Part shown: positions 9,678 through 19,512 of the stretch, one piece after another
How positions within the stretch are numbered: the stretch's first letter is position 1
How the letters are laid out: each line of letters starts with the position of its first letter
Position numbers and translations under genes: made by a program
Notes under the pieces: model-generated
What the model was told of the DNA's origin: nothing
What the model saw: the letters and a program-made list of their open reading frames with translations, nothing else
Database searches by the model: none
Assembly: GCF_008711325.1 (NCBI RefSeq)
Contig: NZ_VXDB01000018.1
Span: forward strand, 1 to 64,000
DNA: 64,000 nt
Direction: 5' to 3'
Source: Roseibium sediminis
GTDB taxonomy: Bacteria; Pseudomonadota; Alphaproteobacteria; Rhizobiales; Stappiaceae

Positions 9678-10268
9678 ATGACCATTTCCTATTTCGGCTA
9701 CGGCTCCCTCGTAAACATAAACACCCTTCCGGCCAGCGCTCATGTAGTGCCGGGAAAGATGTCTGGCTGGGTGCGCGAATGGCGCATCTGGGGGACAACA
9801 CAGCTGGGTCGACCGGTGTGCGGCCTGTCCGTTTCACAAAAGGACGGGTCCGTCATTCGCGGCGTGATGGCACGAGAGCCGAAGGAACGGCTGGCGGAAC
9901 TTGACAGGCGCGAGGCGAAGTACCACCGGGTGTCTGGTGTTGGTTCATCCTTCACATGCGATGCGACCGGAGAGGCTGGCCCGAAGGACATGTTCCTCTA
10001 TCGCTCGAAGCCCGAGCACTATGGCTGGGGAAGTGAGGACTATCCGATCCTTCAGAGTTATCTGGATTGCGTGTTGCAGGGATTTCATGCCTTTTGGGGG
10101 CTTTCCGGAGTGGATCATTTTCTGGAGACGACGGATGGCTGGCATGTGCCGATTCTGAAAGATCGGGACGCTCCGATCTATCCCCGCGCGCAGCAGGTCC
10201 CGGCTGAGTTGCTGGCCGAATTTGATGCCCGTTTGAACGCCTTGGGTGTTCGGTTTATTGAACTCTAG
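9678..10268 (+). CDS. gamma-glutamylcyclotransferase-fold protein
   Basis: A 196-aa protein with the gamma-glutamylcyclotransferase fold. The substrate-loop signature is FGYGSLVN at residues 6-13, followed by the barrel pattern GVMAREPKERLAELDRREA (about 61-79), which supplies the usual acidic residue. Family members cleave gamma-glutamyl amines, dipeptides or glutathione to 5-oxoproline; the substrate here is unknown. It is divergent from the aminotransferase gene. Its TAG stop lies against the edge of a dispersed palindromic repeat that separates it from the convergent VIT-family gene. Confidence 0.78.
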   Translation: MTISYFGYGSLVNINTLPASAHVVPGKMSGWVREWRIWGTTQLGRPVCGLSVSQKDGSVIRGVMAREPKERLAELDRREAKYHRVSGVGSSFTCDATGEAGPKDMFLYRSKPEHYGWGSEDYPILQSYLDCVLQGFHAFWGLSGVDHFLETTDGWHVPILKDRDAPIYPRAQQVPAELLAEFDARLNALGVRFIEL

Positions 10269-10369
10269 AGCACGTCTCGCATTCACTGAATCACTCGACG
10301 TGCTCTAAATATTTGATTTGGCGCATTTCCTGACGGCGAACCGGTATCCACTTCGCCTGGAAATGCTCT
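10267..10369. repeat. dispersed palindromic repeat, copy A
   Basis: A 103-bp intergenic element with two nested hairpins. The first arms are AGAGCACGTC and GACGTGCTCT (10 bp, perfect). The second are GCATTTCC and GGAAATGC, with inner arms GGCGAA/TTCGCC. A copy in opposite orientation lies at 50717-50819; gapless hand alignment gives 87 of 103 identical. It fills the space between two convergent stop codons. It resembles the mosaic palindromic intergenic elements (RIME/RPE type) of rhizobial genomes; that family assignment is from memory. Confidence 0.8.
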
Positions 10370-10380
10370 AGGCTCCAATC

Positions 10381-11115
10381 CTAGCCGGTCAGGCCGCGCA
10401 ACAAATATCCGACCAGATAGGCGATGCCTGCGGCTGACATTCCGATGAACGTTGTTTCAAGCCCGGACCAGACCCAGTGCTGGGTTGACCATTTGGCTTT
10501 CGTGGAGCCGATCAGGAAGAAGGCAAGGCCGGTCAGGAGAATGGCGGCCTGTGTCGTTGCCGAAAGGCCCATAACAAACGGGACGAGGGGAAGGCTGCCG
10601 CAGATCACGAAGGCGGCAAAGGTGGAAAGGGCTGCCTTCATCGGGGAGCGTGTCGCGCTGGCGAGACCGTATTCCTCCTGCATCATCGTTTCTATCCAGG
10701 CAGAGCGCCGCGAAGTGAGGATGGAGACGAGGGTTTCCAGTTCCTCGCCCTCATAGCCCTTGTTGCGATAGATCTGCCGGACCTCCTCGCGCTCTCCTTC
10801 CGGATCAAGGCGAATGTGCTTCTCCTCGATCTGTCGCAGGCGATTGAAATCGTCATTTTCCGACTTGCTGCCGGAATAATTGGCCGCTGCCATGGAAAAG
10901 CCGTCTGCAAGCAGGTTCGCCAGCCCCAGAACCAGCACGATGGTTGCGGACAGGTTTGCACCCACGGCTCCAGCCACGATGGCAAAGGTCGTTACAGCTC
11001 CATCTATGCCGCCATAGACCCAGTCCCGGAGATAGCTGATCTTTGGCCCGTCATTGAGCCTTCGTTTGATCTCTGCAGGTTCGTGGCTGTGCTCGAGAGA
11101 TGGCCGGGAACTCAT
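10381..11115 (-). CDS. VIT1/CCC1-family iron/manganese transporter
   Basis: A 244-aa membrane protein of the VIT/CCC1 family, which exports or sequesters Fe2+ (or Mn2+). The N-terminal TM1 begins with the family motif WVYGGIDGAVTTFAIVAG (about 32-49), and TM2 contains GLANLLADGFSMAA. A cytoplasmic acidic/charged metal-binding region follows (about 80-150, with many E and R residues), then three C-terminal helices. No fused ferritin domain is present, unlike MbfA. A near-consensus Irr box lies about 40 nt upstream of the start, so iron-dependent control is likely. It is convergent with the gamma-glutamylcyclotransferase-like gene across repeat copy A. Confidence 0.87.
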   Translation of the reverse strand: MSSRPSLEHSHEPAEIKRRLNDGPKISYLRDWVYGGIDGAVTTFAIVAGAVGANLSATIVLVLGLANLLADGFSMAAANYSGSKSENDDFNRLRQIEEKHIRLDPEGEREEVRQIYRNKGYEGEELETLVSILTSRRSAWIETMMQEEYGLASATRSPMKAALSTFAAFVICGSLPLVPFVMGLSATTQAAILLTGLAFFLIGSTKAKWSTQHWVWSGLETTFIGMSAAGIAYLVGYLLRGLTG

Positions 11116-11153
11116 GGGGAGCCTGCCTTCGGTTCTGTTAGACGTATAGGTAG

Positions 11154-11170
11154 TTTAGATTTGTTCTAAT
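11154..11170. promoter_or_regulatory. candidate Irr box (iron control element)
   Basis: The 17-bp sequence TTTAGATTTGTTCTAAT matches the published Irr ICE consensus TTTAGAA-N3-TTCTAAA at 12 of the 14 defined positions. It is 38 nt upstream of the VIT-family start codon on the minus strand, where it would overlap the promoter. Irr is the heme/iron-responsive repressor of Hyphomicrobiales and is known to control MbfA iron export. Binding is inferred. Confidence 0.7.
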
Positions 11171-11440
11171 TATTGGCATTGATCTTGAGCAAGTCCGGTA
11201 CGATCTTTGAGAAATGCTGCGGGTTAATCACGCCAGACTGCCGTTGCGTTTGTGCCACGGTGCAAAGAAACAGGACGGATCGGCACATCAAGCGGTTTCT
11301 ATTGTGGTTTTCCCGGAGGCATGTGTGTATAAGGCCGCACGTTTCTCTCGTTTGAGAGAGGGTTTGCGAAAGAAAAGTACTGCGGGTCAGGAGACTGCAA
11401 ATCGTGGGACTGCCCGATCCCAAGCTTAGGAGTTGGTAAA
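11171..11440. other. 270-nt leader region upstream of DAHP synthase
   Basis: No gene or recognised riboswitch is seen here. A short hairpin CTCTC-GTTT-GAGAG lies near 11346-11359. I found no Trp-, Phe- or Tyr-rich leader peptide that would indicate attenuation. The region probably holds the promoter and a long 5' UTR, ending in the ribosome site TAGGAG before ATG 11441. Confidence 0.4.
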
Positions 11441-12823
11441 ATGGCGGAGAAGTGGACACCGGATAGCTGGAGATCGAAACCGATCTTGCAGGTTCCGGAT
11501 TATCCCGACATGCAGGCAGTAGCGGACGTTGAGCAGCGTCTGTCGACCTATCCGCCGCTGGTTTTTGCAGGTGAAGCGCGGGACCTGAAGCGCCAGCTGG
11601 CCAATGTGGCGGCCGGTCGCGGTTTCCTGCTTCAGGGCGGCGACTGCGCGGAAAGCTTTGCAGAGCACCATCCTGACCATATTCGCGATTTCTTCCGCGT
11701 TTTCCTTCAGATGTCGGTCGTGCTGACCTATGCTGCCAGCCAACCGGTTGTGAAGGTTGGCCGTATCGCTGGTCAGTTTGCCAAGCCACGTTCGTCAAAC
11801 ACCGAGAAGGTGGACGGCGTCGAGCTTCCGAGCTACCGCGGTGACATCATCAACGATATCGCCTTCACGGAAGAAGGGCGTATCCCTGATCCTGCGCGCA
11901 TGGCCATGGCTTACCGCCAATCCGCAGCGTCGCTGAACCTGCTGCGTGCCTTTGCGCAAGGTGGTTTTGCCGATCTTGATCAGGTGCACAAGTGGATGCT
12001 CGGCTTCATTTCCGACAGCCCGCAAGGTCATCGTTACAAGGAACTGGCCGACCGCATCACCGAGTCGCTGAGCTTCATGCGGGCCTGTGGTATCGACAGC
12101 TCGTCTGTGCCGCAGCTTCGCTCCACCGGGTTCTTCACCAGTCACGAAGCGCTGTTGCTCGGCTATGAGCAGGCCTTTACGCGTGTCGATTCCACGTCTG
12201 GCGACTGGTACGCAACATCCGGTCACATGATCTGGATCGGCGATCGGACCCGTCAGCCGGATCATGCGCATGTGGAGTTCTTCCGCGGCATCAAGAACCC
12301 GATTGGCCTGAAGTGTGGTCCGTCCCTGTCACCCGATGGGTTGCTGGAGCTGATCGACATCCTGAACCCGGAGAACGAGCCGGGCCGGTTGACCCTGATC
12401 GCACGGTTTGGTGCGGACAAGGTGTTCGATCATCTGCCGCAGCTCGTTCGCGCGGTCGAGCGGGAAGGCAAGACGGTGGTCTGGTCCTGTGACCCGATGC
12501 ATGGCAACACCATCACCGCCAACGGCTACAAGACACGCCCGTTCGAGCGTATTCTGAAGGAAGTGGAAGCGTTCTTCGCGGTTCACCGCGCCGAGGGCAC
12601 CCATGCGGGTGGCGTTCACATCGAGATGACCGGTCGCAACGTGACCGAGTGCACGGGCGGTGCCCACGCACTGACGGCCGAGCAACTCGGCGATCGCTAC
12701 CACACGCATTGCGATCCGCGCCTCAACGCTGATCAGGCGATCGAGCTGGCCTTCCTTATCGCGGAAAACCTGAAAAAGGAGCGCGATGGACGCCGGCACG
12801 AACCGGTTGCGGTCAACGGCTGA
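11441..12823 (+). CDS. class II (plant-type) 3-deoxy-7-phosphoheptulonate synthase
   Basis: A 460-aa enzyme condensing phosphoenolpyruvate and erythrose 4-phosphate to DAHP, the first step of the shikimate pathway, in the cytosol. Class II hallmarks are the N-terminal [19 protein letters not shown] (about 4-22), the metal-site [11 protein letters not shown] (about 62-72), [11 protein letters not shown] (about 107-117), and the C-terminal [18 protein letters not shown] (about 388-405). Full family length. AGGAG precedes the ATG. It is followed by a strong terminator and appears monocistronic. Confidence 0.95.
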   Translation: MAEKWTPDSWRSKPILQVPDYPDMQAVADVEQRLSTYPPLVFAGEARDLKRQLANVAAGRGFLLQGGDCAESFAEHHPDHIRDFFRVFLQMSVVLTYAASQPVVKVGRIAGQFAKPRSSNTEKVDGVELPSYRGDIINDIAFTEEGRIPDPARMAMAYRQSAASLNLLRAFAQGGFADLDQVHKWMLGFISDSPQGHRYKELADRITESLSFMRACGIDSSSVPQLRSTGFFTSHEALLLGYEQAFTRVDSTSGDWYATSGHMIWIGDRTRQPDHAHVEFFRGIKNPIGLKCGPSLSPDGLLELIDILNPENEPGRLTLIARFGADKVFDHLPQLVRAVEREGKTVVWSCDPMHGNTITANGYKTRPFERILKEVEAFFAVHRAEGTHAGGVHIEMTGRNVTECTGGAHALTAEQLGDRYHTHCDPRLNADQAIELAFLIAENLKKERDGRRHEPVAVNG

Positions 12824-12842
12824 TCAATCAGACAGTAGATGT

Positions 12843-12873
12843 AAAAAAGGGCGAATTTATTCGCCCTTTTTTC
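12843..12873 (+). terminator. Rho-independent terminator after DAHP synthase
   Basis: AAAAAAGGGCGAA pairs with TTCGCCCTTTTTT across a 4-nt loop (TTTA). The stem is perfect and A/T-flanked, so it could act in both directions. It lies about 20 nt after the stop codon. Confidence 0.92.
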
Positions 12874-12962
12874 ATGTGTATCTGGCTAAATGTCCAATAC
12901 GGTAAATCTCCCTTAACGGCATCCGTTATATTTACAGGTCGCGTTTATATCTGGAGCGGGTT

Positions 12963-13511
12963 GTGGAAGTCATTAAGAGGGACCTGTCCCAAACATCCTT
13001 TCTGGTTGTGGAGGACAATGTGCACATGCGCAGCATCCTGCGCTCGATCTTGACCGGATATGGTGTTCGGCAGGTTTTCGAAGCGTCGGAAGGCGCAGAC
13101 GGGCTGGAAATTGCCCTGGAAAGAGTTCCTGACATCATTCTGCTCGACTGGAACATGTCGCCCGTGTCCGGCTCCGACTTTTTGCGGGTGCTGCGCGATG
13201 ACCGGGATCCGATCCTGAGCACCACGCCCGTTCTGATGATCAGTGCCTATTGTCAACGGGCAACGGTGATTGAGGCCCTGAAACGTGGAATCCACGGGTT
13301 TATCGCCAAACCGGTGTCGCCGGTCATTCTGTATCGGCATGTTATCGACATCCTTGTCCGACAGGAACGGGATGGGCGCAGCAAGGGGCTGACGGTCAAG
13401 ATCGGAGCCAAGAAAGATCAGCCGCGCTCAAAACTCGCTGCTCCGTCAATAGCAAACCTGAAGCCGAAGCCGGAAGAGCCGCAGGATGATTCCATGATGG
13501 CTCTGCTTTAG
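12963..13511 (+). CDS. single-domain response regulator (CheY-like) with basic tail
   Basis: A 182-aa receiver protein. Residues about 12-130 form a REC domain: the acidic pocket at VVEDN (15-19), the phospho-acceptor Asp in LLDWNM (about 60), the switch Ser in ISAY (about 94) and Lys in AKPVS (about 117). The remaining 50 residues are Lys/Pro-rich with no output domain. The protein probably works by protein contact like CheY or DivK. GTG start at 12963, supported by GGAG just upstream. No cognate kinase is adjacent. Confidence 0.85.
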   Translation: MEVIKRDLSQTSFLVVEDNVHMRSILRSILTGYGVRQVFEASEGADGLEIALERVPDIILLDWNMSPVSGSDFLRVLRDDRDPILSTTPVLMISAYCQRATVIEALKRGIHGFIAKPVSPVILYRHVIDILVRQERDGRSKGLTVKIGAKKDQPRSKLAAPSIANLKPKPEEPQDDSMMALL

Positions 13512-13576
13512 ATCCCGCATTCCCGTGGAGCATTCGTGCATTGCAACAAGGATGGGTTGGGCTATACAGATGAGCC

Positions 13577-15268
13577 ATGTCCACCAAACTGCGATCTTCC
13601 ATGATTTCCGAACGAATTAGAATTGCCGTTGCCCAGCTGAACCCGACTGTTGGCGACGTATCTGCAAATGCGGAAAGTGTGCGGGCTGCACGCAAGGAAG
13701 CCGCCAAGCTGTCTGCTGATCTGGTTCTTTATCCTGAACTGACCCTTGCGGGGTATCCGCCGGAAGATCTCGTGTTGAAGCGCGCCTTTGTCGAGCGCTG
13801 CATGGCGACCGCAAGAGAACTGGCATCGGAAACTGCAGATGGTGGTCCGGGTATCCTCATCGGCCTGCCATGGTCGGAAAACGGCAAGCTTTACAATGCC
13901 GTTGTTCTGGCGGACGGGGGCGAGATCAAGACCGTTCGCTTCAAATATGTTCTGCCAAACTACAGCGTGTTTGATGAAAAGCGCGTGTTCAATGCCGGTC
14001 CGCTGCCGGGGCCGATGGATTTTCGCGGTGTTCGCATCGGCGTGCCGATCTGCGAGGACATCTGGAATGACGAGGTTTGCGAGTGTCTGGCAGAGACGGG
14101 CGCTGAAATCCTGCTTGTGCCCAATGGCTCGCCTTACTGGCAGAACCGCGCCGAACAGCGGCTGCAGGTGGTCGTGGCGCGCGTTGTGGAGAGCGGGCTG
14201 CCGCTGGTCTATTGCAATCAGGTCTGCGGACAGGATGAACTCGTCTTTGACGGTGGGTCCTTTGGCCTTCAGGCTGACCGCACGCTGGCGTTTCAGATGC
14301 CGCAGTTCAAGACAGATCTTGCGGTCACAGAGTGGGTGAAGGGCGAGGACGAAATCTGGGTCTGCGAAAGCGGTCCGAGAGCGAGCCTGCCGGATCTCGA
14401 CACGGCCAATTGGCAGGCCTGTGTGCTCGGGCTGCGTGATTATGTGACGAAAAACGGTTTTCCGGGCGTGGTCCTCGGGTTGTCCGGCGGTATCGATAGT
14501 GCAATCTGCGCGGCGATGGCCGTGGATGCTCTTGGTGCGGACAAGGTGCATGCGATCATGCTGCCCTTTCGCTACACGTCCGAGGAAAGCATCAAGGATG
14601 CGGCGGAATGTGCGGCTGCGCTCGGCATCCGCTATGACACCGTACCGATCGAGGACCCGGTGCTTGGGTTCACCAATGTCCTGAGCGGCCTTTTTGCCGG
14701 AACGAAAAGCGACACGACCGAGGAAAACCTCCAGTCGCGCGCGCGCGGCGTCATCCTGATGGCGGTGTCCAACAAGTTCGGGCACATGGTGGTGACCACC
14801 GGCAACAAGTCGGAAATGTCCGTAGGATATGCCACGCTCTATGGCGACATGAATGGCGGCTACAATCCGATCAAGGACCTTTACAAGACGCAGGTCTATC
14901 ATCTTGCCGAATGGCGAAATGCCAACCGGCCAGACGGTATGCTTGGTCCCGAGGGCGAAGTGATCCCCGTCAACATCATCACCAAGGTGCCGACGGCGGA
15001 GCTTCGCGAGAACCAGACGGATCAGGATTCCCTGCCGCCCTATGACGTGCTGGACGATATCCTGAACTGCCTCGTTGAAGAGGAAATGTCCGTTCGGGAA
15101 ATCGAGGCGAGGGGGCATGACAGGGCTCTTGTTCACAAGGTGGAACATCTGCTCTACATTGCCGAGTACAAGCGGCGTCAGGCGCCTCCGGGCGTGAAGA
15201 TCACCCGGCGCAATTTCGGCAAGGACCGCCGCTATCCAATTACCAACCGGTTCCGCGACCGTAGCTGA
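13577..15268 (+). CDS. nadE: glutamine-dependent NAD+ synthetase
   Basis: A 563-aa two-domain enzyme making NAD+ from deamido-NAD+, ATP and glutamine. The N-terminal half is a nitrilase-type glutaminase: catalytic Glu in YPELTLAGYPPEDL (about 54), Lys near KYVLPNYSVF (about 117), and Cys in VPICEDIW (about 158). The C-terminal half is the ammonia-dependent synthetase with the PP-loop GLSGGIDSA (about 300) and TTGNKSEM (about 410). Length is typical of proteobacterial NadE with fused amidase. Two in-frame ATGs (13577 and 13601) are possible; neither has a clear ribosome site and the longer one is reported. Confidence 0.93.
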   Translation: MSTKLRSSMISERIRIAVAQLNPTVGDVSANAESVRAARKEAAKLSADLVLYPELTLAGYPPEDLVLKRAFVERCMATARELASETADGGPGILIGLPWSENGKLYNAVVLADGGEIKTVRFKYVLPNYSVFDEKRVFNAGPLPGPMDFRGVRIGVPICEDIWNDEVCECLAETGAEILLVPNGSPYWQNRAEQRLQVVVARVVESGLPLVYCNQVCGQDELVFDGGSFGLQADRTLAFQMPQFKTDLAVTEWVKGEDEIWVCESGPRASLPDLDTANWQACVLGLRDYVTKNGFPGVVLGLSGGIDSAICAAMAVDALGADKVHAIMLPFRYTSEESIKDAAECAAALGIRYDTVPIEDPVLGFTNVLSGLFAGTKSDTTEENLQSRARGVILMAVSNKFGHMVVTTGNKSEMSVGYATLYGDMNGGYNPIKDLYKTQVYHLAEWRNANRPDGMLGPEGEVIPVNIITKVPTAELRENQTDQDSLPPYDVLDDILNCLVEEEMSVREIEARGHDRALVHKVEHLLYIAEYKRRQAPPGVKITRRNFGKDRRYPITNRFRDRS

Positions 15269-15352
15269 TACTGCCGACGCGTTCGGGGCCGGTTTTCGTT
15301 ATATTGCCGTAGCCGGGGTCTCGGCTGCGGACCTCCTGAACTGGACCGTCTG

Positions 15353-16573
15353 GTGTCGTATCTGTCGTTTTTGAAGGCGAATGGTCGCTGGCTGCTGGCG
15401 GCCTACTTGCTGACCCTGTTTTCGGGTTTCGGCCAGACGTTCTTCATTTCCCTGTTTGCCGGAAATTTCCGCGAAGAGTTCGGGCTGTCGCATGGCGATG
15501 TTGGCAGCATCTACATGTTTGCGACACTGTGCAGTGCTCTCGTACTGCCCTGGCTGGGCAAGACGGTAGATGACTACCCGACCCAACTGGTGGCCGGCGG
15601 GGTGATGATTGGGCTTGCACTTGCCTGCCTCGGCATGGCACTGGTTCCCGGTGTCTGGACCTTGTGTGTCGTCATCTTTGCCTTGCGCCTGTTCGGTCAG
15701 GGCATGATGACCCACACGTCCCTGACGGCGATCAGCAAGTGGTTTTCGGCCCAACGCGGACGGGCGATGTCGATTGCGATCCTTGGATATCCAAGCGGCG
15801 AGGCGGTTGGGCCTATTGCCTTTGTTGCGCTGTCACTCGCGTTTGGTTGGCGCACAAGCTGGGTTGTAGCAGCCGCCATGATGGCCTTGTTCGCATTGCC
15901 TCTCGTTCTGTTTCTTTTGTCCCGCGAACGCATCCCTAGTGATGACGACAACCGCGCCCGCGTTGCCGAAGGCAGGCAATGGACCCGTGCGGAGGTGATG
16001 CGCGATCCTGTTTTCTGGATCGTGTGTGCGGGCATTCTGGCGCCACCCTGTTTTGGCACGGCGATCATGTTCCATCAGGCCTATCTGATTGAGCTCAATG
16101 GCTGGACACAGGAGCTTTTCGCCAGTTCCTTCATCGCACTTGCGGTCTTTGCAGTGGCCAGTTCGTTGACTGCGGGTGTGCTGGTGGATCGCTTTACAGC
16201 TCGAAAACTCATCGCCTTCACGCTTCTTCCGTTGGCAGTTGGGTGTATTTCGTTGGCCACGTTCTCCGCGCCTTGGGTCGCATTTGTTTACATGGCCCTG
16301 TTGGGCATAGGAAACGGCTTCGCCACAACTCTTGTCGGCGCGCTGTGGCCGGAAATCTACGGAACACGCCATGTCGGTGCCATCCGCTCGGTCGCCTTTG
16401 CGCTGATGGTGTTTGCTTCGGCGGCCGGGCCGGGGCTGATGGGGTGGCTTATTGATGCAGGCGTGCCTTATCGCCAGCAGGTGACAGGCATGAGCATCTA
16501 TTGCCTGTTGATGGTTCTTGGGCTGTGGCATGCGTCCCGGATCATGAGAAAACGCGCCGACAGCGGGGTATAA
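15353..16573 (+). CDS. MFS transporter
   Basis: A 406-aa inner-membrane protein with about 12 predicted helices. An MFS-type loop between helices 2 and 3 carries LPWLGKTVDDYP (about 62-73), a degenerate motif A. A second charged central loop (about 195-220) splits the two six-helix halves. RGRAMSIAILGYPSGEAVGP (about 134-153) resembles the conserved MFS helix 5. The substrate cannot be predicted. GTG start at 15353. It lies between nadE and gltX in the same direction, with 84- and 48-nt gaps. Confidence 0.83.
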   Translation: MSYLSFLKANGRWLLAAYLLTLFSGFGQTFFISLFAGNFREEFGLSHGDVGSIYMFATLCSALVLPWLGKTVDDYPTQLVAGGVMIGLALACLGMALVPGVWTLCVVIFALRLFGQGMMTHTSLTAISKWFSAQRGRAMSIAILGYPSGEAVGPIAFVALSLAFGWRTSWVVAAAMMALFALPLVLFLLSRERIPSDDDNRARVAEGRQWTRAEVMRDPVFWIVCAGILAPPCFGTAIMFHQAYLIELNGWTQELFASSFIALAVFAVASSLTAGVLVDRFTARKLIAFTLLPLAVGCISLATFSAPWVAFVYMALLGIGNGFATTLVGALWPEIYGTRHVGAIRSVAFALMVFASAAGPGLMGWLIDAGVPYRQQVTGMSIYCLLMVLGLWHASRIMRKRADSGV

Positions 16574-16621
16574 TCACCAAAGGGGCTTGCTCCGATTCAA
16601 TCCTCAAGCTACCTGATTGCC

Positions 16622-17986
16622 ATGACTGTTACCGTACGTTTTGCACCGTCTCCGACGGGCCACATCCACATCGGCAATCTTCGGCCGGCACTGTTCAACT
16701 GGCTGTTTGCCAAGAAGCAGGGCGGAAAGTTCATCCTGCGCTACGACGACACCGACGTTGAGCGCTCAAAGGAAGAATATGCCCGTTCCATTGCACAGGA
16801 TCTGGCGTGGATCGGCATTCAGCCGGATCTGGTTGAAAAGCAATCGGATCGTTTTGCATCCTACGATGCTGCAGCTGCCAAGCTGAAGGAAGCCGGGCTG
16901 CTTTATCCGTGTTACGAGACGCCGGAAGAGCTGGAGCGTCGCCGCTCGCGTGCGCGCGCCCTCGGTCGTCCGCCGGTCTATGACCGGGCAGGCCTGAAGC
17001 TGACGGATGAGGAACGCTCTGCATTCGAAGCCGAAGGCCGCCAGCCGCACTGGCGCTTCATGCTGCCGAACCATGAAGGCAATCCGTTTGAGACAAAGCG
17101 GACCGAAGTCACATGGAATGATCTGGTCCGCGGTGAGCAGTCGGTTGATCTTGCCTCGCTATCCGATCCGGTGCTCATCCGCGCGGACGGCACCTATCTC
17201 TACACGTTGCCGTCGATCGTTGATGATATCGACATGGGCATCACTCATGTGATCCGTGGTGAAGACCACGTCGCCAATACCGGCGTCCAGATCGCAATCT
17301 TCGAGGCGCTGGGGGCTACCCCGCCGGTCTTCGGCCATCATAACCTGCTGACCACGCATGACGGGGAAGGCCTTTCCAAGCGCAAGGGTTCCTTGTCCAT
17401 AGCCTCTCTGCGGGAAGATGGTCTGGAGGCCATGTCCGTGGCGTGCGTTGCCGTGCTGACAGGCAGCAGCCATGCGGTTGAACCGTATGACAATCTCGAC
17501 ACGCTCGCCAATGTGTTTGACCTTGGATCGGTGTCGCGTTCATCGGCCAAGTTTGATCCGTCTGAAATTGGCGGTCTCAATGCGCGGATTGTGCATGAGC
17601 TGTCCTATGATGCGGTCAAGGATCGTCTGGCCGGTCTTGGCGTTTCGGGAGGCGAAGAGTTCTGGAATGTTATCCGTGGCAACTGTGCCAAGGTTCAGGA
17701 CGCCGTTGGCTACTGGCAGATCATCAACGGCGAGATTGAAGCTCAGGCCGAAGCCGAAGATCTGGATTTCCTGAAGGCTGCGCGGCGCTTGTTCCCTGAT
17801 GGGGATGTGACTGCGGAGACCTGGGGGGCGTGGACGAACGCTGTGAAAGCCGAGACTGGCCGCAAGGGGCGGGGGCTATTCATGCCGCTCCGCCGTGCAT
17901 TGACCGGGCTCGACCACGGCCCGGACATGAAGGACTTCCTACCCTTTATTGGGAGACAAAATAGTCTGGCCCGACTACCCGAATAG
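16622..17986 (+). CDS. gltX: glutamate--tRNA ligase
   Basis: A 454-aa class I aminoacyl-tRNA synthetase charging tRNA-Glu (and possibly tRNA-Gln). The N-terminal nucleotide site reads [13 protein letters not shown] (residues 6-18), with HIGN at the HIGH position. The KMSKS-equivalent is GLSKRKGS (about 249-256). RGEDHVANT (about 213) is also characteristic. Alphaproteobacteria often carry two gltX genes and this may be one of a pair. The 3' end overlaps the convergent DUF2865 gene by 41 nt, yet the C-terminus ([13 protein letters not shown]) looks native. Confidence 0.92.
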   Translation: MTVTVRFAPSPTGHIHIGNLRPALFNWLFAKKQGGKFILRYDDTDVERSKEEYARSIAQDLAWIGIQPDLVEKQSDRFASYDAAAAKLKEAGLLYPCYETPEELERRRSRARALGRPPVYDRAGLKLTDEERSAFEAEGRQPHWRFMLPNHEGNPFETKRTEVTWNDLVRGEQSVDLASLSDPVLIRADGTYLYTLPSIVDDIDMGITHVIRGEDHVANTGVQIAIFEALGATPPVFGHHNLLTTHDGEGLSKRKGSLSIASLREDGLEAMSVACVAVLTGSSHAVEPYDNLDTLANVFDLGSVSRSSAKFDPSEIGGLNARIVHELSYDAVKDRLAGLGVSGGEEFWNVIRGNCAKVQDAVGYWQIINGEIEAQAEAEDLDFLKAARRLFPDGDVTAETWGAWTNAVKAETGRKGRGLFMPLRRALTGLDHGPDMKDFLPFIGRQNSLARLPE

Positions 17987-19415
17987 AGGCGCGCTCCTTT
18001 TCCGTCTGGATAACGGGAGCCTTCTTGTCGAGGGATGAGAAAACCGGCGCGATTTCTTCCGCCGGTTTTTTTGCGTCTGGCGTTGTCGGCGATGAAAAAT
18101 CGGATGCCGGGATTGTGGCCTTTGTGGATGTTCGCAGGGTCACATTGCCAAGCACAGGCAGGGACTTGGCCGAGCCGCCGAGAGCGCCTGAGCCTTCGCT
18201 GTCAGAAGCTGAGGCCACCAGTCGGCGCGCAGGCAGCGGTGCTGCGGCATTGAAGCCCCACTTGTAGTCTTCCCGTGTGGCAGGATCAGAACGAGCAGGA
18301 ATGTGCTCTGCCGGAAGGGCATTGACCGCGAGCGGATTGAGAGCACCAAGCGGACCTGAACTGCGGTCGTCGGAGCCAGCTGACCCGGAGGTGCCGATTT
18401 CTGCGTAACGGGCCGAGCCGGATTGTCCGATTTCGGCCATCCTATCGCGAGGCAGGCTCATGTTGGCTGAACGGCAGCTGCAGCCCTCGACCACTTCCTT
18501 GCGGAAACGATAGGCATTGGACATCTGAACGTAAGGGTCGCCTGCCATGGAGGTCATGTCTTCCGGCAGGCCGCCGGGATTGGGATAGGCAAAGAGCTCG
18601 GTGCGCGCTGTCGGACACATTTCGGCGCAGCGCATGGAGTCTTCTGCAAAATGCTTCTTGCGAGTGGAGAAGCTGACCGGAAAATAGAAGCCGTCGCAGG
18701 TACGAACGCACATGGTTCGGTAGGTTTCTCCGCCACCAACCTCCACCTTGCTGCGGATTTCGTCGCCGTCATTGGAGAGACGCAAGCGGGCTCGCTGAAC
18801 GGTGAGTGCCGTTTCGGACACCTCCGGTGCGGGGGTGATGACAGGGTTGCTATTGACCGCAACCACAATGCCATTGCCCAGAGTTCTGTATTTGGGAGTG
18901 GTGGGTTCGACCACCTTCTGGTTCTGCGAAAACAGTTTTTGCAGGAAGCCATTGTCGGAGTTGGAGGCTTCACGTGCAGGGGCTGCCGACTGTCCGCATT
19001 TCATGCGCGCATATTGAGCGCGTATCTGCTGGACCTTGGCTGCAACATTTCCGCCGCCGCGTTCCGCCTTCTGGATCTGCCGCTCGATTGCGCCAAGGTT
19101 CTTGCGCATCTTCTGGATCTTGGAATTCAGGCCACGACACTTGGCCGAGTTCGCCTGCACATCACACTGAAAGTAGCGGGCGTCTCGCTCTGCGCCGGTC
19201 ATGGCTGCATCTTGTCGCCTCCATGCCTCTTCCCACTTGGCAACTTCGGCGGATTTGCTGTTGCTGGAAAGGCGGTTCAGTTCCTTTTGCAGTCCGGCGC
19301 ATGTGGCGGCATCGGCAATGTCAGGCGTCAAAATCACAAGGGCAAGGCCAGGCAGCATGAGGTATCGTGCCAGCCCTTTGAGCATCTTTGGAATGTGCAG
19401 ACCGATCGAATGCAT
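17946..19415 (-). CDS. DUF2865 secreted protein
   Basis: A 489-aa exported protein with an N-terminal signal peptide or anchor (about 10-37, cleavage near ADA-A). Residues about 38-135 are helical with paired cysteines ([29 protein letters not shown]) and probably form a coiled coil. The central block (about 230-320: [24 protein letters not shown], and an [11 protein letters not shown] stretch) is the Cys-rich DUF2865 signature found in Hyphomicrobiales. The tail is Ser/Ala/Pro-rich. Function is unknown; a periplasmic or envelope role fits the export signal and cysteines. It converges on gltX with a 41-nt overlap. Confidence 0.82.
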   Translation of the reverse strand: MHSIGLHIPKMLKGLARYLMLPGLALVILTPDIADAATCAGLQKELNRLSSNSKSAEVAKWEEAWRRQDAAMTGAERDARYFQCDVQANSAKCRGLNSKIQKMRKNLGAIERQIQKAERGGGNVAAKVQQIRAQYARMKCGQSAAPAREASNSDNGFLQKLFSQNQKVVEPTTPKYRTLGNGIVVAVNSNPVITPAPEVSETALTVQRARLRLSNDGDEIRSKVEVGGGETYRTMCVRTCDGFYFPVSFSTRKKHFAEDSMRCAEMCPTARTELFAYPNPGGLPEDMTSMAGDPYVQMSNAYRFRKEVVEGCSCRSANMSLPRDRMAEIGQSGSARYAEIGTSGSAGSDDRSSGPLGALNPLAVNALPAEHIPARSDPATREDYKWGFNAAAPLPARRLVASASDSEGSGALGGSAKSLPVLGNVTLRTSTKATIPASDFSSPTTPDAKKPAEEIAPVFSSLDKKAPVIQTEKERASIRVVGPDYFVSQ

Positions 19416-19512
19416 GTTGCCCTGACGTTTAATCCGATATCGAAAGGGACAAAAATCCCGAACTCTTTATGACCAATTTGGATCAATTTATCCAGAAAAC
19501 TGCTAGGCAAGG

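Noticed and set aside
13562-15148. 528-codon open frame antisense to nadE
   Set aside because: The nadE frame carries the amidase triad and PP-loop. The antisense frame shows only His/Arg-rich sequence typical of a shadow.
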